This document shows, piece by piece, positions 8,941-20,200 of a stretch of 64,000 nt of DNA. A program made the position numbers and the translations under genes. Source of the stretch: Emergomyces orientalis (lineage: Eukaryota > Ascomycota > Eurotiomycetes > Onygenales > Ajellomycetaceae). Below the pieces are notes generated by a model, which did not search any database, was not told the origin of the DNA, and worked only from the letters and a program-made list of their open reading frames with translations. How positions within the stretch are numbered: position 1 is the stretch's first letter; the number at the start of each line of letters is the position of its first letter. Location: assembly GCA_002110485.1 (NCBI GenBank), contig MOWL01000068.1:1-64000 (forward strand), written 5' to 3'.

Positions 8941-11900
8941 ATAGCATATAATTCAGCATCAAATACTTCACATTCATTTCCAATATTCCATGAATCTGAT
9001 GTATATTTGTAATTATCTTCTGTATATGCTATTCCAGCTCCTAGGCCTTTATTTTCATTCATTGAACCATCTGAATAGATTAGAATTGACTTTTTAAAAT
9101 CAATTTTCTCTATTATTCTTCTATGATTCTCAGCTTCTTCTGGTTTTGATAATGCGCTTATTTCAATTGAAATCATTGAGCCTAGTTTTTCTTTCCATGG
9201 ATATAGCTTTTTGTGTTCAATCTTTTCAATATTTAATGAGGAGAACTCATTTTTAATCATTGAGCATACTCTATATAGTTGAGAAGGGATTTTTTTTCTA
9301 TTTCTCTCATTTTCTTGATTTTCTTGACTTTCATTCCAATCTAGATATCTATTCCAATCTAAGTCATTTCCAGATTGAATTGGAGGATAAGATGTAGATA
9401 TTCTTTTTCTAATTGAATGAATATCTGGCATTTTCATGATTCTCAGTGCATAATTCTTGCATATCTTCTCAAATCTTATTTCAGGAGGTGATATAGAAGC
9501 TTCTATTTCCATAGCTCTACATGGAGAGGTTTTGAAAGCTCCCAGAATTCTTCTTAAAGCTGTATTCTGCAATTTTTGAAACTTATCTATGAAGTGTTTC
9601 TGGTTCTTCCACCATATCTGAACACCATAATCAGAAATAGATGCTATACATGCAATGTATAGCTGTCTCATAGCTTGAAATGATAAACCCCTTTCAGTAT
9701 TAGAAAGTTGTATTATACTATTTAAAACTCTTTCAGCTTGAGCCATTCTTTTTTGAATATGAGATTTAAAATTGAGTTTTGAATCCAGCCAGATTCCTAG
9801 CCATCTTACAACTGATTTAGGCTTTATTTCTTGATTTAATAGATTTAAACTTATTTCCTTTTCATATCTTTTTGGAAAAAAGTGAATTAATTCAGTTTTT
9901 TCCATATCAAATTGAATTAGGTTTAAATCTCCTCTATTAAATATCTCTTGCGCAGCTTTTTCAATATTTTCACAATTTTCTTTTATTGTTCTTGAGCTGA
10001 AAATCAGACCTATATCATCAACATAGCTAGAAGATCTCACTATCTCCATTTCTCTATCTTTGAATAGATTTTTTGTATATATAGCAAATAGAATTGGTGA
10101 GACTGGAGACCCCTGAGGAACTCCTATTTCAATTTCAGTAATATCTTGCTTTAATGAGTCAAAAAGTAGTTGAATATATCTTTTTGACATAAAACATATA
10201 ACCCACTTTATTAATGCTTTTGGTAGTTTCATCTCTTGAAGAATAATTATTAGCTTATTCTTTGAAACATGATCAAAAGCACCTTTTATATCAATAAAAG
10301 CAGCTGTTGTAACTAAGCCTTCATTTTTTGCCATTTGAATATCATGAATTATTGATAAAACTGTATCTATTGCAGAATTCTGTTTTCTGCCACCCATTTG
10401 ATCATTATATAATAAATCAGTGATTGAGCCTAGATATGATAATCTTGTTGCTATTATTTTTTCAAGAATTTTTCCCAAGCAATTCAAAAGTGATATAATT
10501 CTATAAGACTTTGGCATAGTAGCTTTTCTATTTGGTTTTGCAAGAACTATACCAGTTGCTTGTCTCCAGCATTCAGGGTGATACCCATTCTTCATTAGTT
10601 GAGAGAATAATTCAAATAATTCATTTTTCAGAGAATGAAAGACTTTTTGAATGATTAAATGATTTATAGTATCAGGTCCTGCAGCTGTTTTTGTAGAACT
10701 TGTAAACACAGCAGTTTCAAGTTCATTTCTAGATAGATCTGGCCAAGCCCATCTTGAATCTTCAATATATTCACATATTGAACTATATTGTTCAGATTGA
10801 GGTGGTTTTTGAAATAGAATTTTCATAAAAGCCTGACATTTTTGTTCAAAAGAATGAGCAATATATTCCTCATTTTCTATTTTATATTTTAGAGATGGAA
10901 GCTTTGCAACAGATTTAGACTTTGTATATTTAAAAGCTTTAAATATTTCTTTTCCCTGTGCATTCTCAAGAAATTTATTCCAGCAGCTAGTTTTAGCTTT
11001 TTTAATTAATGTGAAATATTCATTTCTTATTCTTTTATATTCTTCATAAGATATGATATTCTCTTTCCATTCTTTTTTTATTTTTGCTAGATTTTTTCTT
11101 TTTTCTGTTATTTCTTCTGACCACCAAGGTTTTGAGAATTCTGAGAGCTTTTTCTTTGGTATAAAGTTTTTAATGCTTTCTAATATAATTTCAGTTATTA
11201 TATTAGTTCTACTTTCTAGCATTATATCTGTTATTATTGTCTTTTCATTCCAATTTGATAATTCTTCTTTTTTTTCAAATTTTAAATCTTCAATTCTCTT
11301 ATTGATTTCAGACCATTCAGCTTTTTCAAAATTATATTGATTTGATAGTAGAGGATTCTCACATGTTTCCTTTTCATCAATTTCAATATTAAATTGAATA
11401 ACTTCATGAGCAGATCCTGATGTTTCTTCTGAATTAATAAACCAATTATAGATCTTGTTTTCAATCAAATTTTTTGATAGAAAGGTTAAGTCTATGATTG
11501 ATTTCTTCATTAAGTTGTTTCTAAAGAAGGTCTGTCTATCAATTTCATTTATAATATCTAATTCGTGTTGTAGAGCCCACTCTACTATTTTCTCTGATCT
11601 TATTGAATAATCACATTCAGAATTCCACCATATATGATGTGCATTGAAATCACCACATATAATAGCATTTTTTTCTGGACTTAAATTCAGCAGTTCTCTG
11701 TCAACTGTCCATGAATTATCATTTACCTTCAGTGATTTTTCATTATAAATATTTATCAATTGAATACTGTCAAATTGATTTCTTGTATCTATAATATCTC
11801 CAACTAGAATATCAGAATTAGATATATAATTACTTTTTATATTGAATTGAAATCTTGATCTTTTTCTTGCATATATCACAACTCTTGCTTTTACATCTGA

Positions 11901-12137
11901 TTTCTCTGGTAAAAAGCAGTGATAGCTTGAATGAGAAATTATAAATTGTTGTTCTATATCAAAATTTGGCTCTTGTAATAGAATGAAGTCAGTTTGCTCT
12001 TCAAAGCCTATCTGTAAGCATGAATAGATAGCATCTTTATTTCTATCAACATTGTTTTGAATAAAAGTTATTTTTGAAGCATTTTTGATAGTTTTTTTCT
12101 TCTTTTTATTATTGTTTTGTGTAGTAAACATGTACAA
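8847..12137 (-). pseudogene. LINE ORF2: endonuclease, reverse transcriptase and truncated RNase H
   Basis: The frame is open for 1096 codons, but the last ~30 (below about 8936) are Gypsy LTR sequence. The N-terminal ~230 residues are an apurinic-type endonuclease (ITFIQNNVDRNK, LLQEPNF, CGDFNAHHIWW). Reverse transcriptase follows at about residues 460 to 800: AAFIDIKGAFDHVS, VPQGSPVSPILF and the catalytic box SSYVDDIGLIF. The C-terminal RNase H begins ILIYSDGSMNENKGLGAG and breaks just after FDAELYAIV, so its last catalytic residues are missing. The start ATG lies 27 bases after the ORF1 stop. Trp codons are still TGG and no internal stops are present, although the coding strand is strongly A-rich. 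This copy should lack full RNase H; RT and endonuclease could still be functional. Confidence 0.88.
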
Positions 12138-14450
12138 AAGGAATAAATTGAAGCTGTGTTTCTTTTATTCTGAATCAGGTAATAGATTATATCTATTATC
12201 TGTATTCAGAGCTGGAACTTCTACTGCTTTCATAGAAATGAGATTTTCTTTATCTTTTCTCATTTTTATAGATGTAACAGGGTTTAAGATCTGTCTATTT
12301 TTTGAAAAAGAATTTGACTCAGAAGAAATAGACATTTGAGAATTTCTTCTTTTTGTAGTTTTATCTATTTTCTCTGTATTTTGAGTTTCTTTTCTCCATT
12401 TCACATCTTTATTGAAAGACTTTTTCTTGAAAATGAAAATACAATCTTTTGAAATAGATGTGTGCTTTTCATAGCAATTACTGCATTTGATTTCAGTGTG
12501 ATTGCAGATTTCACCTATTTTTCTACATGTGTTGCAAGAATGTTCATTTGTTTTGTGATCTAAAGCACAAAACTGACATTTAGAATTTCTTTTACAAGTA
12601 TTTGCAAAGTGTCCATGTTTCTGACAGTTTAAGCATTGAATTTGAGATTTAATATTCTCTCTTGAATCTTTGAATTCAAATACTTTCATTTTCAATCCTG
12701 CAATTATAATATACTGTCGTTTTGACTGTTCTATTGTATTTGTAGTAATTAAAACTGAAGCATTTTGATTTCTTTGTCTTTGCTCATAAGAATTGAGCCA
12801 AATTGGGGTTTTTTTCAAAGAAATTGAATTATATATTTCAATTTCTTCTTTCAAATTTATCATGCCTTCTTCATGATCAAAGATTTCAACTGAAATATCA
12901 TGTAATACAAATTTTCCCCATTTCTCATCTTTTTCACATGAAACTTCAATAGAGAGAGCTTTTTGAACTATCTCTTTCCAGCAGTTTTCATTTTGAATTA
13001 GATATTCAGAGCTGAAATCTGGCATAGCAGTAATTACAATTGAATTTCCCAGAAAAGAGGTTTCAATTGATGAGATAACTGGCTTGAATTCTTCATTTTG
13101 AGTTTCAAAATGAAAGTTTTGATTGATTTTGTTTCTAAGTTCAAAAATGAACTTAGAATCATTTAGAATAGATTTTTCAAAGATAGCTCTATCACTAACT
13201 TTTAAAATCAGTCTCTGTTTTTTTGATTCAAGAAATTTAATCTCTTTTTGAGCTTTTCTTTGTTCTTTTTTCTCAACTAATGAGAAAATTTTTTCTGCTT
13301 TTTTCAGCTGTTTTTCTTTTTCAATATTTTGTGAGCTATTGAGAGCTTGAGCATAGGTTTTTGTCTCATTTTCAGTGTTTTCTTTTGAAAGAGATTCAGA
13401 AGAGATTTTTTGAGATACAGATTTTTCAGTTTTTTTCAAAACTATCTTCAGATTTGAAGAAATATTAAGTTTAAACTTAATAATTTCATTCAGTTGTCTT
13501 GCTTGTGAATGCAGAATAAGAAGAATTTCTTCATTTTCTTCATACATGCACTGTTTATATAGCTCATCAGCTATTTTTTGTAGATTTTTCACTTCATCTA
13601 CTTTGTGTCTGTCTATTTCTTCTTTTTTTCTTTTCTTCAAAATCTCAATTTCAGAAACAGTTTCTATGAAATTATTTCTATTTTTGCATGGAGTCATCAT
13701 GTTCACAGATTGAGGTGAGTTATTCATGATTTCTTTGAGTATATTAGATAATTAGTCAAATTAAATAGTATTCTCAGATTTTTGCTATTTTTTCTACTAG
13801 AAATAGTATCTAGATTAGATTTTTCAAGAGAATCTAATAAACTAATATTGATTTTTAAAGATAAATCAATTAAATCTTCACAGACTTCTTTCTTGTGCTA
13901 CAAAATGAAGAGAAAAGAATTGATTTCAATGAATAATAAATAATTCAATTGAAATGACAGTTTTTGAAAGAAAAACTGACAAAATAAATCAATTTTTTGC
14001 AGAGAAATTGATAAAAACTATTCAGAAATATTCAATATTCTAAACTTCTCCCCACATATCAAGTATGCAGCTCAAAATTGAGATTATTTTCAAAAACTGA
14101 ATCAGTCACTGAAGTAAAGAAATATGAATTTGTGTAGAATTTTCTTGATTTATTTACTCAGAGCTAAATCAAGAAAAACACTCTAACTCTTGCAAATTTT
14201 ATCTTTTTCAATTTAAAAAGCTTCTCAAAATTTCTGCTTGAAATAGGCCCCACCTCAAATCAAGATTGTATTCCTGAAATATCAATATGAATTAATACTG
14301 AATAGATTTCCTTTTCTATTCAAATTAATCTCATATATTTTACTAGATAGCTCTTAATAAATGTAATTTATTAAGTCACACAGATGAGTATGCAAATGAA
14401 GAATCAACAGACTAAATCTGTACTATTTTCTTATATAATAATATATATAT
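8936..14450 (-). mobile_element. Non-LTR retrotransposon (LINE), AT-rich, interrupted by the Gypsy element
   Basis: Two ORFs on the minus strand (13727 to 12165 and 12137 onward), a long AT-rich leader, and the layout endonuclease, reverse transcriptase, RNase H place this in the Tad/I-like group of fungal LINEs. The 3' part, including the end of RNase H and any tail, is cut off by the Gypsy insertion near 8936 and presumably resumes left of the window. Scanning by eye finds only about four CpG dinucleotides between 8941 and 13740. The 5' limit, near the TATATA run at 14430 to 14475, is approximate. Confidence 0.85.
12165..13727 (-). CDS. LINE ORF1: Gag-like nucleic acid-binding protein
   Basis: A 520-residue Lys/Glu-rich protein. 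The first ~200 residues are predicted helical and charged. Three zinc knuckles lie around residues 372 to 430: CLNCQKHGHFANTC, CQFCALDHKTNEHSC and CSNCYEKHTSISKDC. The last part is Ser/Asn-rich and basic. LINE ORF1 proteins of this kind coat the element RNA in a ribonucleoprotein particle. The stop lies 27 bases upstream of the ORF2 ATG, which suggests coupled or reinitiated translation of ORF2. The frame is intact and as AT-rich as ORF2. The start is the first ATG in the frame (MNNSPQSVNM). Confidence 0.87.
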   Translation of the reverse strand: MNNSPQSVNMMTPCKNRNNFIETVSEIEILKKRKKEEIDRHKVDEVKNLQKIADELYKQCMYEENEEILLILHSQARQLNEIIKFKLNISSNLKIVLKKTEKSVSQKISSESLSKENTENETKTYAQALNSSQNIEKEKQLKKAEKIFSLVEKKEQRKAQKEIKFLESKKQRLILKVSDRAIFEKSILNDSKFIFELRNKINQNFHFETQNEEFKPVISSIETSFLGNSIVITAMPDFSSEYLIQNENCWKEIVQKALSIEVSCEKDEKWGKFVLHDISVEIFDHEEGMINLKEEIEIYNSISLKKTPIWLNSYEQRQRNQNASVLITTNTIEQSKRQYIIIAGLKMKVFEFKDSRENIKSQIQCLNCQKHGHFANTCKRNSKCQFCALDHKTNEHSCNTCRKIGEICNHTEIKCSNCYEKHTSISKDCIFIFKKKSFNKDVKWRKETQNTEKIDKTTKRRNSQMSISSESNSFSKNRQILNPVTSIKMRKDKENLISMKAVEVPALNTDNRYNLLPDSE

Positions 14451-14950
14451 ATACAAGTATGTATATATATTACTTGCAGGGACCAAGCTATTTTTTTAAA
14501 CACTGATATTTCCACTTTTTCTCGTTCCGTTTTGTAGAGAGGGTAGGTTCCGGGGAATTTCTGATTGAAGGGTAGGTCACGTGTGATCTGTGCTGAGGTA
14601 TTTTTTTGTCACTTTTCTGCCGGGCGAGGTAGGGCGGTACAGGGAAAAGACTTGGCACTGGTGCAAAGGAACATGAAAATCAATCAGAGTTTTCACACAG
14701 GTTTTGACAATGAATTGTTCAGAAAGAGATGGTCGGAATGAATTCAAAATTGAGACAGTTGTAATATCTGGTTTGTTCTAGCTTCTATCAAAATTCTATG
14801 TAAATTGGGCCGAAACTGATGATGTTATGTGATGAAGTGTGATTTTCTTTCCCCTTAGGGGTTGCAAACACGTTTTCCTCAATAGCTTCACCAACTCGCG
14901 CTCAATTTTAATAAAAGGTGAATAAATTGCTTTCTCAAACAAAAACTAAC
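13728..14950. other. LINE leader and anonymous sequence between the two LINEs
   Basis: 13728 to about 14450 is AT-rich and probably the 5' leader of the right-hand end of the first LINE. About 14475 to 14950 has normal GC and contains CpG (for example near 14575 and 14630), so it is a different kind of sequence, perhaps a remnant of the original locus. I see no coding potential in either part. Confidence 0.4.
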
Positions 14951-17539
14951 TCTGTTTATATGATCTTGTTATCTCAGCTTGAAATCAAGTCATACTTCTA
15001 GCACTCACATTTTCTTCTGTGGTGGTATTTCTTGCTGTGATAGTTGTAGTGACTGTTTCAGATTAAATCTTGTGTGTGCTTGAGTGAAGTGCATAAGTTC
15101 ATACTTTTATAGTATGAAAATTGCTTTATGTCTGTTCACTCAATGCACACATTCAGCATGCACTTGTGCTAGTTGTGCGTAGTTTGCCTCAGTGAAGTTG
15201 CTGTAAGTCAGAATATTGATATCATTCACAAATTCTATGCAGCTGACTGACTTGTTGTGTGATGAGCAGATGCGCAGCAGCTTCTCATTATAAAAAAGAA
15301 ATAGAATGAGTGATAGTGATAATTTCTGTGAAATATCTGTGTTCACACTGAAGATCTCTGTCTTCTGCTTATTAAATACTAGTGTGACTCTGTGATCTTG
15401 CATGAATGAATCAACTCATTCAGTCAGATGTCTGAGTAGTTCTTTCATTTTAAGAATGTGAATCAAGCATCTTCTGAGCACTCTGTCATATGCTTCAGAG
15501 ATATTCAGTGATAACACTGATGACACTGCTTTCTGCTTCTTCCATACTGTGCAAATTTGTGCTAGCAGTAGTGCAAGTGCTGTCTCAGTGAAGTGCTCAC
15601 TGCATGTCTTCATCTGTTGAGCTGACAACATTTCATGACTCTCTGTGAGATGTCTTATTTCTCTTACTGTTACAGTCTCAATAATTTTTTCTACAGTGTC
15701 TAGCAGTGCTATAGGTCTCCAAGCTTCAGCTTCACTGTAGTCTTTCTTGCCTGGCTTTTTAAGCATCACTGTGCACACTGTCTTGAATGCCTGTGAATAG
15801 TGCTTTCATTGCCAGCAGGCTTGAGTGAGCTCAGTCATTGCTGTGATAAAGTTCAGCTCTAGTATTTTAAGAAATCAGTTGAAAATGTCATTAGCATCTG
15901 ATGTCTTGTCATTTGGCAATCTGACTATAATTGTTGTCATGATCTTCTCTGTGATTTCTAGTGTGTCACTCACACTCTGTAATTGAATATCTCTCTGCAT
16001 ATTTATCTCACTGATTGATAGTGGCTCAGGAAAGAATCTCTCACGCAGCAGTTCAGCCTTAATCAATTTGCTGACTATTCTGGGCTGGAATTCAAGTATT
16101 GCAAGTGCTATTTGTTTGAAGAAAAAATGTATAGTAATTAGTGTTAAAGTTAGAAAAATCCTGAGACTCTTTGAGTCTCAGGTAGATATCATAGTCTCTG
16201 ACTGCATATATATCTATAATTGAAGAATAATAATAATAAGCAGTTCAGCCTTGTCCTGAAACACAGATGTCAAAGACTCAAGCATATCTAAAGTGCTAGA
16301 TGTTTTCTTAAGTGGTGATAATCTTGCAGATTGCTTGAACTCATGAGTGTGTGTGTACTCTCACTTGACTAGTTTTCAGAGCAGCTTAGAGTCAGTGCCT
16401 GTACTGTTCATTAGATCATGAAAGTTTGCAGTCTTTACAAGCTTTATTTCTCTGTTGTGCTTGTTTCATACTCTTTTTCTTTTATTTTCAGTGCTGTAAG
16501 TACTTCTCATCACTTGCTTGTATTCACTGACAGCTTCTGCTATTTCTTTTGATCACCATGAGCAGCTTTTCTCACAAACATGAGTGTGTTTAGTGTGTTT
16601 ATCTGTCAGTGTGCTGATGAACTTGCTGAGATAGTTCACATATTCATCAATCTCTGCTATTGAGATGAAGATTCTGCAGCATTTAAAATTTAGATAATTC
16701 TACTGTAGCAGCTGTGAGTTCACTCTTTGTCAGTTACATCTCTCTCTCAATCTGACAGACACATTGATAGCAAGTCTGATAATCACTGATAGATGATCTG
16801 ATGTCATGTCTATCTCATGCATCACTCAGCATTCTAACACCCCTTCATTCAGGTTTTCTGACACAAAGATCAGATTCAGAGTTGTTTCAGTACTATCATG
16901 GTTCTGTCATGTGATCTCACTCTGTGATGTTATCAGTTGTAAGTTGAAAGCATTCATCTGTACTATAAGCTTTCATGTCAGTTCAAAATCATGTCTCACA
17001 TGCTCCTCTTCTCAGCTTGAGTGATGTACATTGAAGTCTTCTAGCATTATCATCTCTGCTTGTTGCACAGGTGTCTCATGATTACATACTTGTGTACTTG
17101 TCTCCTGGTTCTGCATCTGTAGCAATGCCTCTGTCTCTTTCATTATCATCTGTAGTTGCAGAATGGGGGAGTCCTCAGGCACCATTGTGTAGCTGCCTGG
17201 CGGGGTGGCATAGACATTGAGTATTAGCACCAGGCCCTTTGCTGTGATGATAGTTAACAGTATCATGTATCTTGTTACTGCTCTAATCTTCCATGTCTCT
17301 GCTGCCAGTCTTTTGTTGATGAGAAACCCCACTCTAGTCTTCTTATTTTGCATACCTGTCTGTTAAAAATCACAGTTAATTGAATATGTTGTGCCACTGT
17401 CAGCTCTCTTGTGCATCCATGACTCTTGTAGCACAATAATATTGTAGTTTAATGCTGTTTCAGATTTGATCAGTAATGTGTTCATCACTTTACTTGAGCT
17501 GTGTATATTATATTACAGTATTTGAAGTTGTTCACTCAT
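14950..17539 (-). pseudogene. Mutated LINE ORF2 (endonuclease and reverse transcriptase)
   Basis: The frame can be followed with many stops. It begins at ATG 17539 (MSEQLQIL) and shows endonuclease pieces near 17350 to 17010 (VGFLINKRLAAETWK, LVLILNVYATPPGS, DFNVHH with Glu where Gly is expected before it). Next come a linker with W-stop-S-K-E-I-A near 16545, RT segments between 15780 and 15140 (AWRPIALLDTVEKI, LNISEAYDRVL, CIEFVNDINILTYS) and a thumb segment near 15060 to 14960. The RT box reads FVND where FVDD is expected, itself a G-to-A change. At least seven Trp codons have become TGA or TAA. The copy cannot encode a working protein. Confidence 0.85.
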
Positions 17540-17699
17540 TGTTCACCTGTATTCTGATCCTGCATGTCAATCAATCATGTGAAGTGTATATACTCATTTA
17601 AAAAGTCTTTCTATTGTGTATCTGCTCTGAACACATCAGTGAGTCTTCTCACTCTTTGCTGACTACTCTGTGTTTTCTTGTCTGTGATTCTGTCACATT

Positions 17700-18888
17700 T
17701 TCTGAGTGTGATTCAGCCTTCCTCATCAGAAATCTGTATTACAAAGTGTTGTGGCTGATTTCTGAGCATCTCTTTAGCTAGTTCCACCGCTGCGCGCTGT
17801 TCCAGGCAGTTTGCTGCTCATGCTGAGTGTGTCTCTTCACAGTTGCAGCAGACTGTCTTTTTTCTCTCTAACAGTGCTGTGCAGCTCTTGTCTGTGTGTC
17901 TCTTCACTGCACAGTGTCCACAGACATCCCCTTTTCAGCAAAATCTAGCTATGTGCCTGTATCACTGACAGCTGTAGCACCAGGTGACTTGAGCCTCTCT
18001 ATAAAAGATTTCAATTATGCAGAACTCATTTCTCAAGATAATATCACTTTTCACTAGAGTATTTGCCTGTTGTGATGTTGCTACATGTATGATGATGCTT
18101 TCATGTGATTTCTGTTGCTTAGCTAGATACTTTGTTATCTTGTGAATAAGCATCTTGTATCTCAGTGATAGATTCTGCTTGTACACATCATTCACTGCTT
18201 TCTCTGGTTTGTCTCAGCTAATGATCTTGAGTGAAGCACTCTTGATCAGTACTGTATACATTTTCTTTCTTATATGTATCTTGTTTTTTCATTTTTTCAC
18301 TCATTCACTGCTTTTCACCAATTCAGCCTTTGTACTGAGTGTATCCGTGACAAGAATCAGGTCTCTGCTGGGCATGTATCTTGCTGCCACCACTGTGCCA
18401 GCAGTGATGTCTTTGATAGCTTTGTTCATCTTCTTAATAATGGCCTCTGAGGTGTGCTTCTCCACTGTCAGTGCATCACAGTTGTGTTGAGATATCACCA
18501 TCTCTCTCAATGCATGCCTGATTACTATCTTTGCTGGCAGCCCTTTATTGACTGCTATGCGCGCCCATGAGATCTCACTGTCCAGCATGTTGCATCTTTC
18601 ATTCTGCTGTGATGTGCTTGTAGCATTCTCTAGCTTCTTTAACATGTTGTCAAGCAGGTTCTTCTTGAGCTCATTCACTGTCTTCAGAGCTCTCTGAATA
18701 TACAGTAATTCTTTCTTATTAATTTTCTTGTCTTTCTTTCTCTCTCTAAGAGCCTTGGTGATCATGCACAGTGTTGCTGTCATACCATTTGTTGCTGCAT
18801 CTCCTGCCTGCGCGGCTCCAGGTACGCGTCGCGCCGCGCGCGCACCCACATTCCCTGCACCACCACTCACGCTCACAGCCTCAACCAT
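17700..18888 (-). pseudogene. Mutated LINE ORF1 (Gag-like, zinc knuckles)
   Basis: The N-terminal 195 codons (18888 to 18301) remain open. They begin with an Ala/Gly/Arg-rich stretch followed by a Lys/Glu-rich helical region. A second open piece at 18195 to 17962 continues the protein and leads into zinc knuckles around 17980 to 17830 (WCYSCQ, then HIARFC, then CGHCAVKRHTDKSC), interrupted by stops. The first ~70 bases, near 18810 to 18888, stay GC-rich with many CpG, unlike the rest. The start is the ATG opening MVEAVSVSGG. Confidence 0.75.
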
Positions 18889-18890
18889 GG

Positions 18891-19192
18891 TGTTTGAGAG
18901 TGTGTGAGCGAGCTGATGCCCTTCAAGACCCTCTGCAGTACAAAAGCAATCGTGATTTAGATGTAAAAGAATAAAATAATTTTTGATGAGGTTTCCGAGT
19001 TTTTCTGCATAGCACTATCATATATATATATACAATAGTTACTTTATTTTGTTATCAAAATGAATATTAAAATTATTAACAATTAGGTGTTCCGTTTTCA
19101 AGAAGGAGCTGAGAGAGAAGAGCAAGATTGCTTGTCACTAATTAGTAGAATCTCAAACCCAGCGATGAGAATCAACACATCACGGAAGGGAA

Positions 19193-19223
<31 letters not shown>

Positions 19224-20200
19224 CCCAGGATAGACGCATTGATGATACCTTGAACAAACTGTTTGAAAGTTGAAATAAAAAACAAAATCGAGTGGAAAAG
19301 GTAAAATAATATAAAAATAAATAAAATAAACACTCTAATGAACATCAATAGTAAGTAAATCATAAGGTAGAGTTTAGAAAAGGGAGGGGCAGGAAATTTG
19401 AAGAAGGAAAAAAGAAGGCAAACACTAAACAGCGACAAGAACAGGATTTGAAAAAAAAAAAAAAAGGAGTAACTCAAAACACAGGAAAAACGCAGTAACA
19501 GAGGACTGATAGAACAGGGGATACGGCCCATCCCTCGACATGGAGAAGAAAAATGGTAGGGCCAGGGGCTAAAAGGAGGTGACTGGGGCGTTAGCGGCCT
19601 TGGAATGATCGGGGGGATGGCGTGCATCGTTAATCTCATGAAGAAGGGAAGGCGGGAAGTGAATGAGCAGCTGATGAGGATCTGGGAAGCTGGGGCGAAG
19701 GGCAATGCGGAGTGGGGAGGGGAACTCCGTTTGTGAGTCGAGTAAGTGAGCGAGAGAAATATAGGCAAACATAAGAGAAAGAAGGCGGAAAAAAAAAAAA
19801 TTAAAAAAGAAAAAAAAAAATGCCAGTTTGCCGGCGACACAATGATGAAAATCCCCCATCCCATCTAAAACAGAAGAACAAAAAGACACTTTGTGAAGTC
19901 CCCCGCGTTTAGATAGCGACCACAAAACAACAAAAAGATCCTGTTTTTTTTTCTTTTCCCTTCCCCTTTCTTTCTTTAGTCGATCAGAAGTTATCCAGTT
20001 TCAGCTTCATTTTGAATCATTTTGACGCCGGAGGGGAAATGAAATGAATGAAATGGCAGGGCAGGGCAAGGCAAGAAAAACGTAGCATAGCATAGCATAT
20101 CACAATCGTCTCATCCCACCCCATCACCGCATTACCGATATCACCAGCCATATACCGTCACCCACACCGCCACCCCAATACCAACGCTAACCGGATACAA
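18891..20200. other. Intergenic region downstream of ypt1
   Basis: AT-rich sequence between the second LINE and the ypt1 stop. It holds an (AAT)n microsatellite at about 19194 to 19222, A-runs near 19450 and 19790 to 19820, and probably the ypt1 3' UTR near 20200. The open frames in it are Phe/Ser/Leu-rich low complexity on the strand opposite the A-runs and are not credible genes. Confidence 0.5.

Larger units (their letters stand above)
14950..18890 (-). mobile_element. Second LINE family, 3'-truncated and heavily mutated
   Basis: Minus-strand remains of ORF1 (18888 to about 17700) and ORF2 (17539 to about 14950) of a Tad-like LINE, clearly different in sequence from the LINE at 8936 to 14450. 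Recognisable pieces occur in the right order: zinc knuckles, endonuclease, RT, and an RT-thumb segment ending near 14950. There is no RNase H, so the copy is truncated at its 3' end. Most of it lacks GG, CC and CG dinucleotides, and many Trp codons have become stops, as expected after repeat-induced mutation. Confidence 0.85.

Noticed and set aside
19172..19925. Open frames of 118 and 230 codons rich in Phe, Leu and Ser
   Set aside because: They are the complement of A-rich low-complexity sequence and show no domain or splice context.
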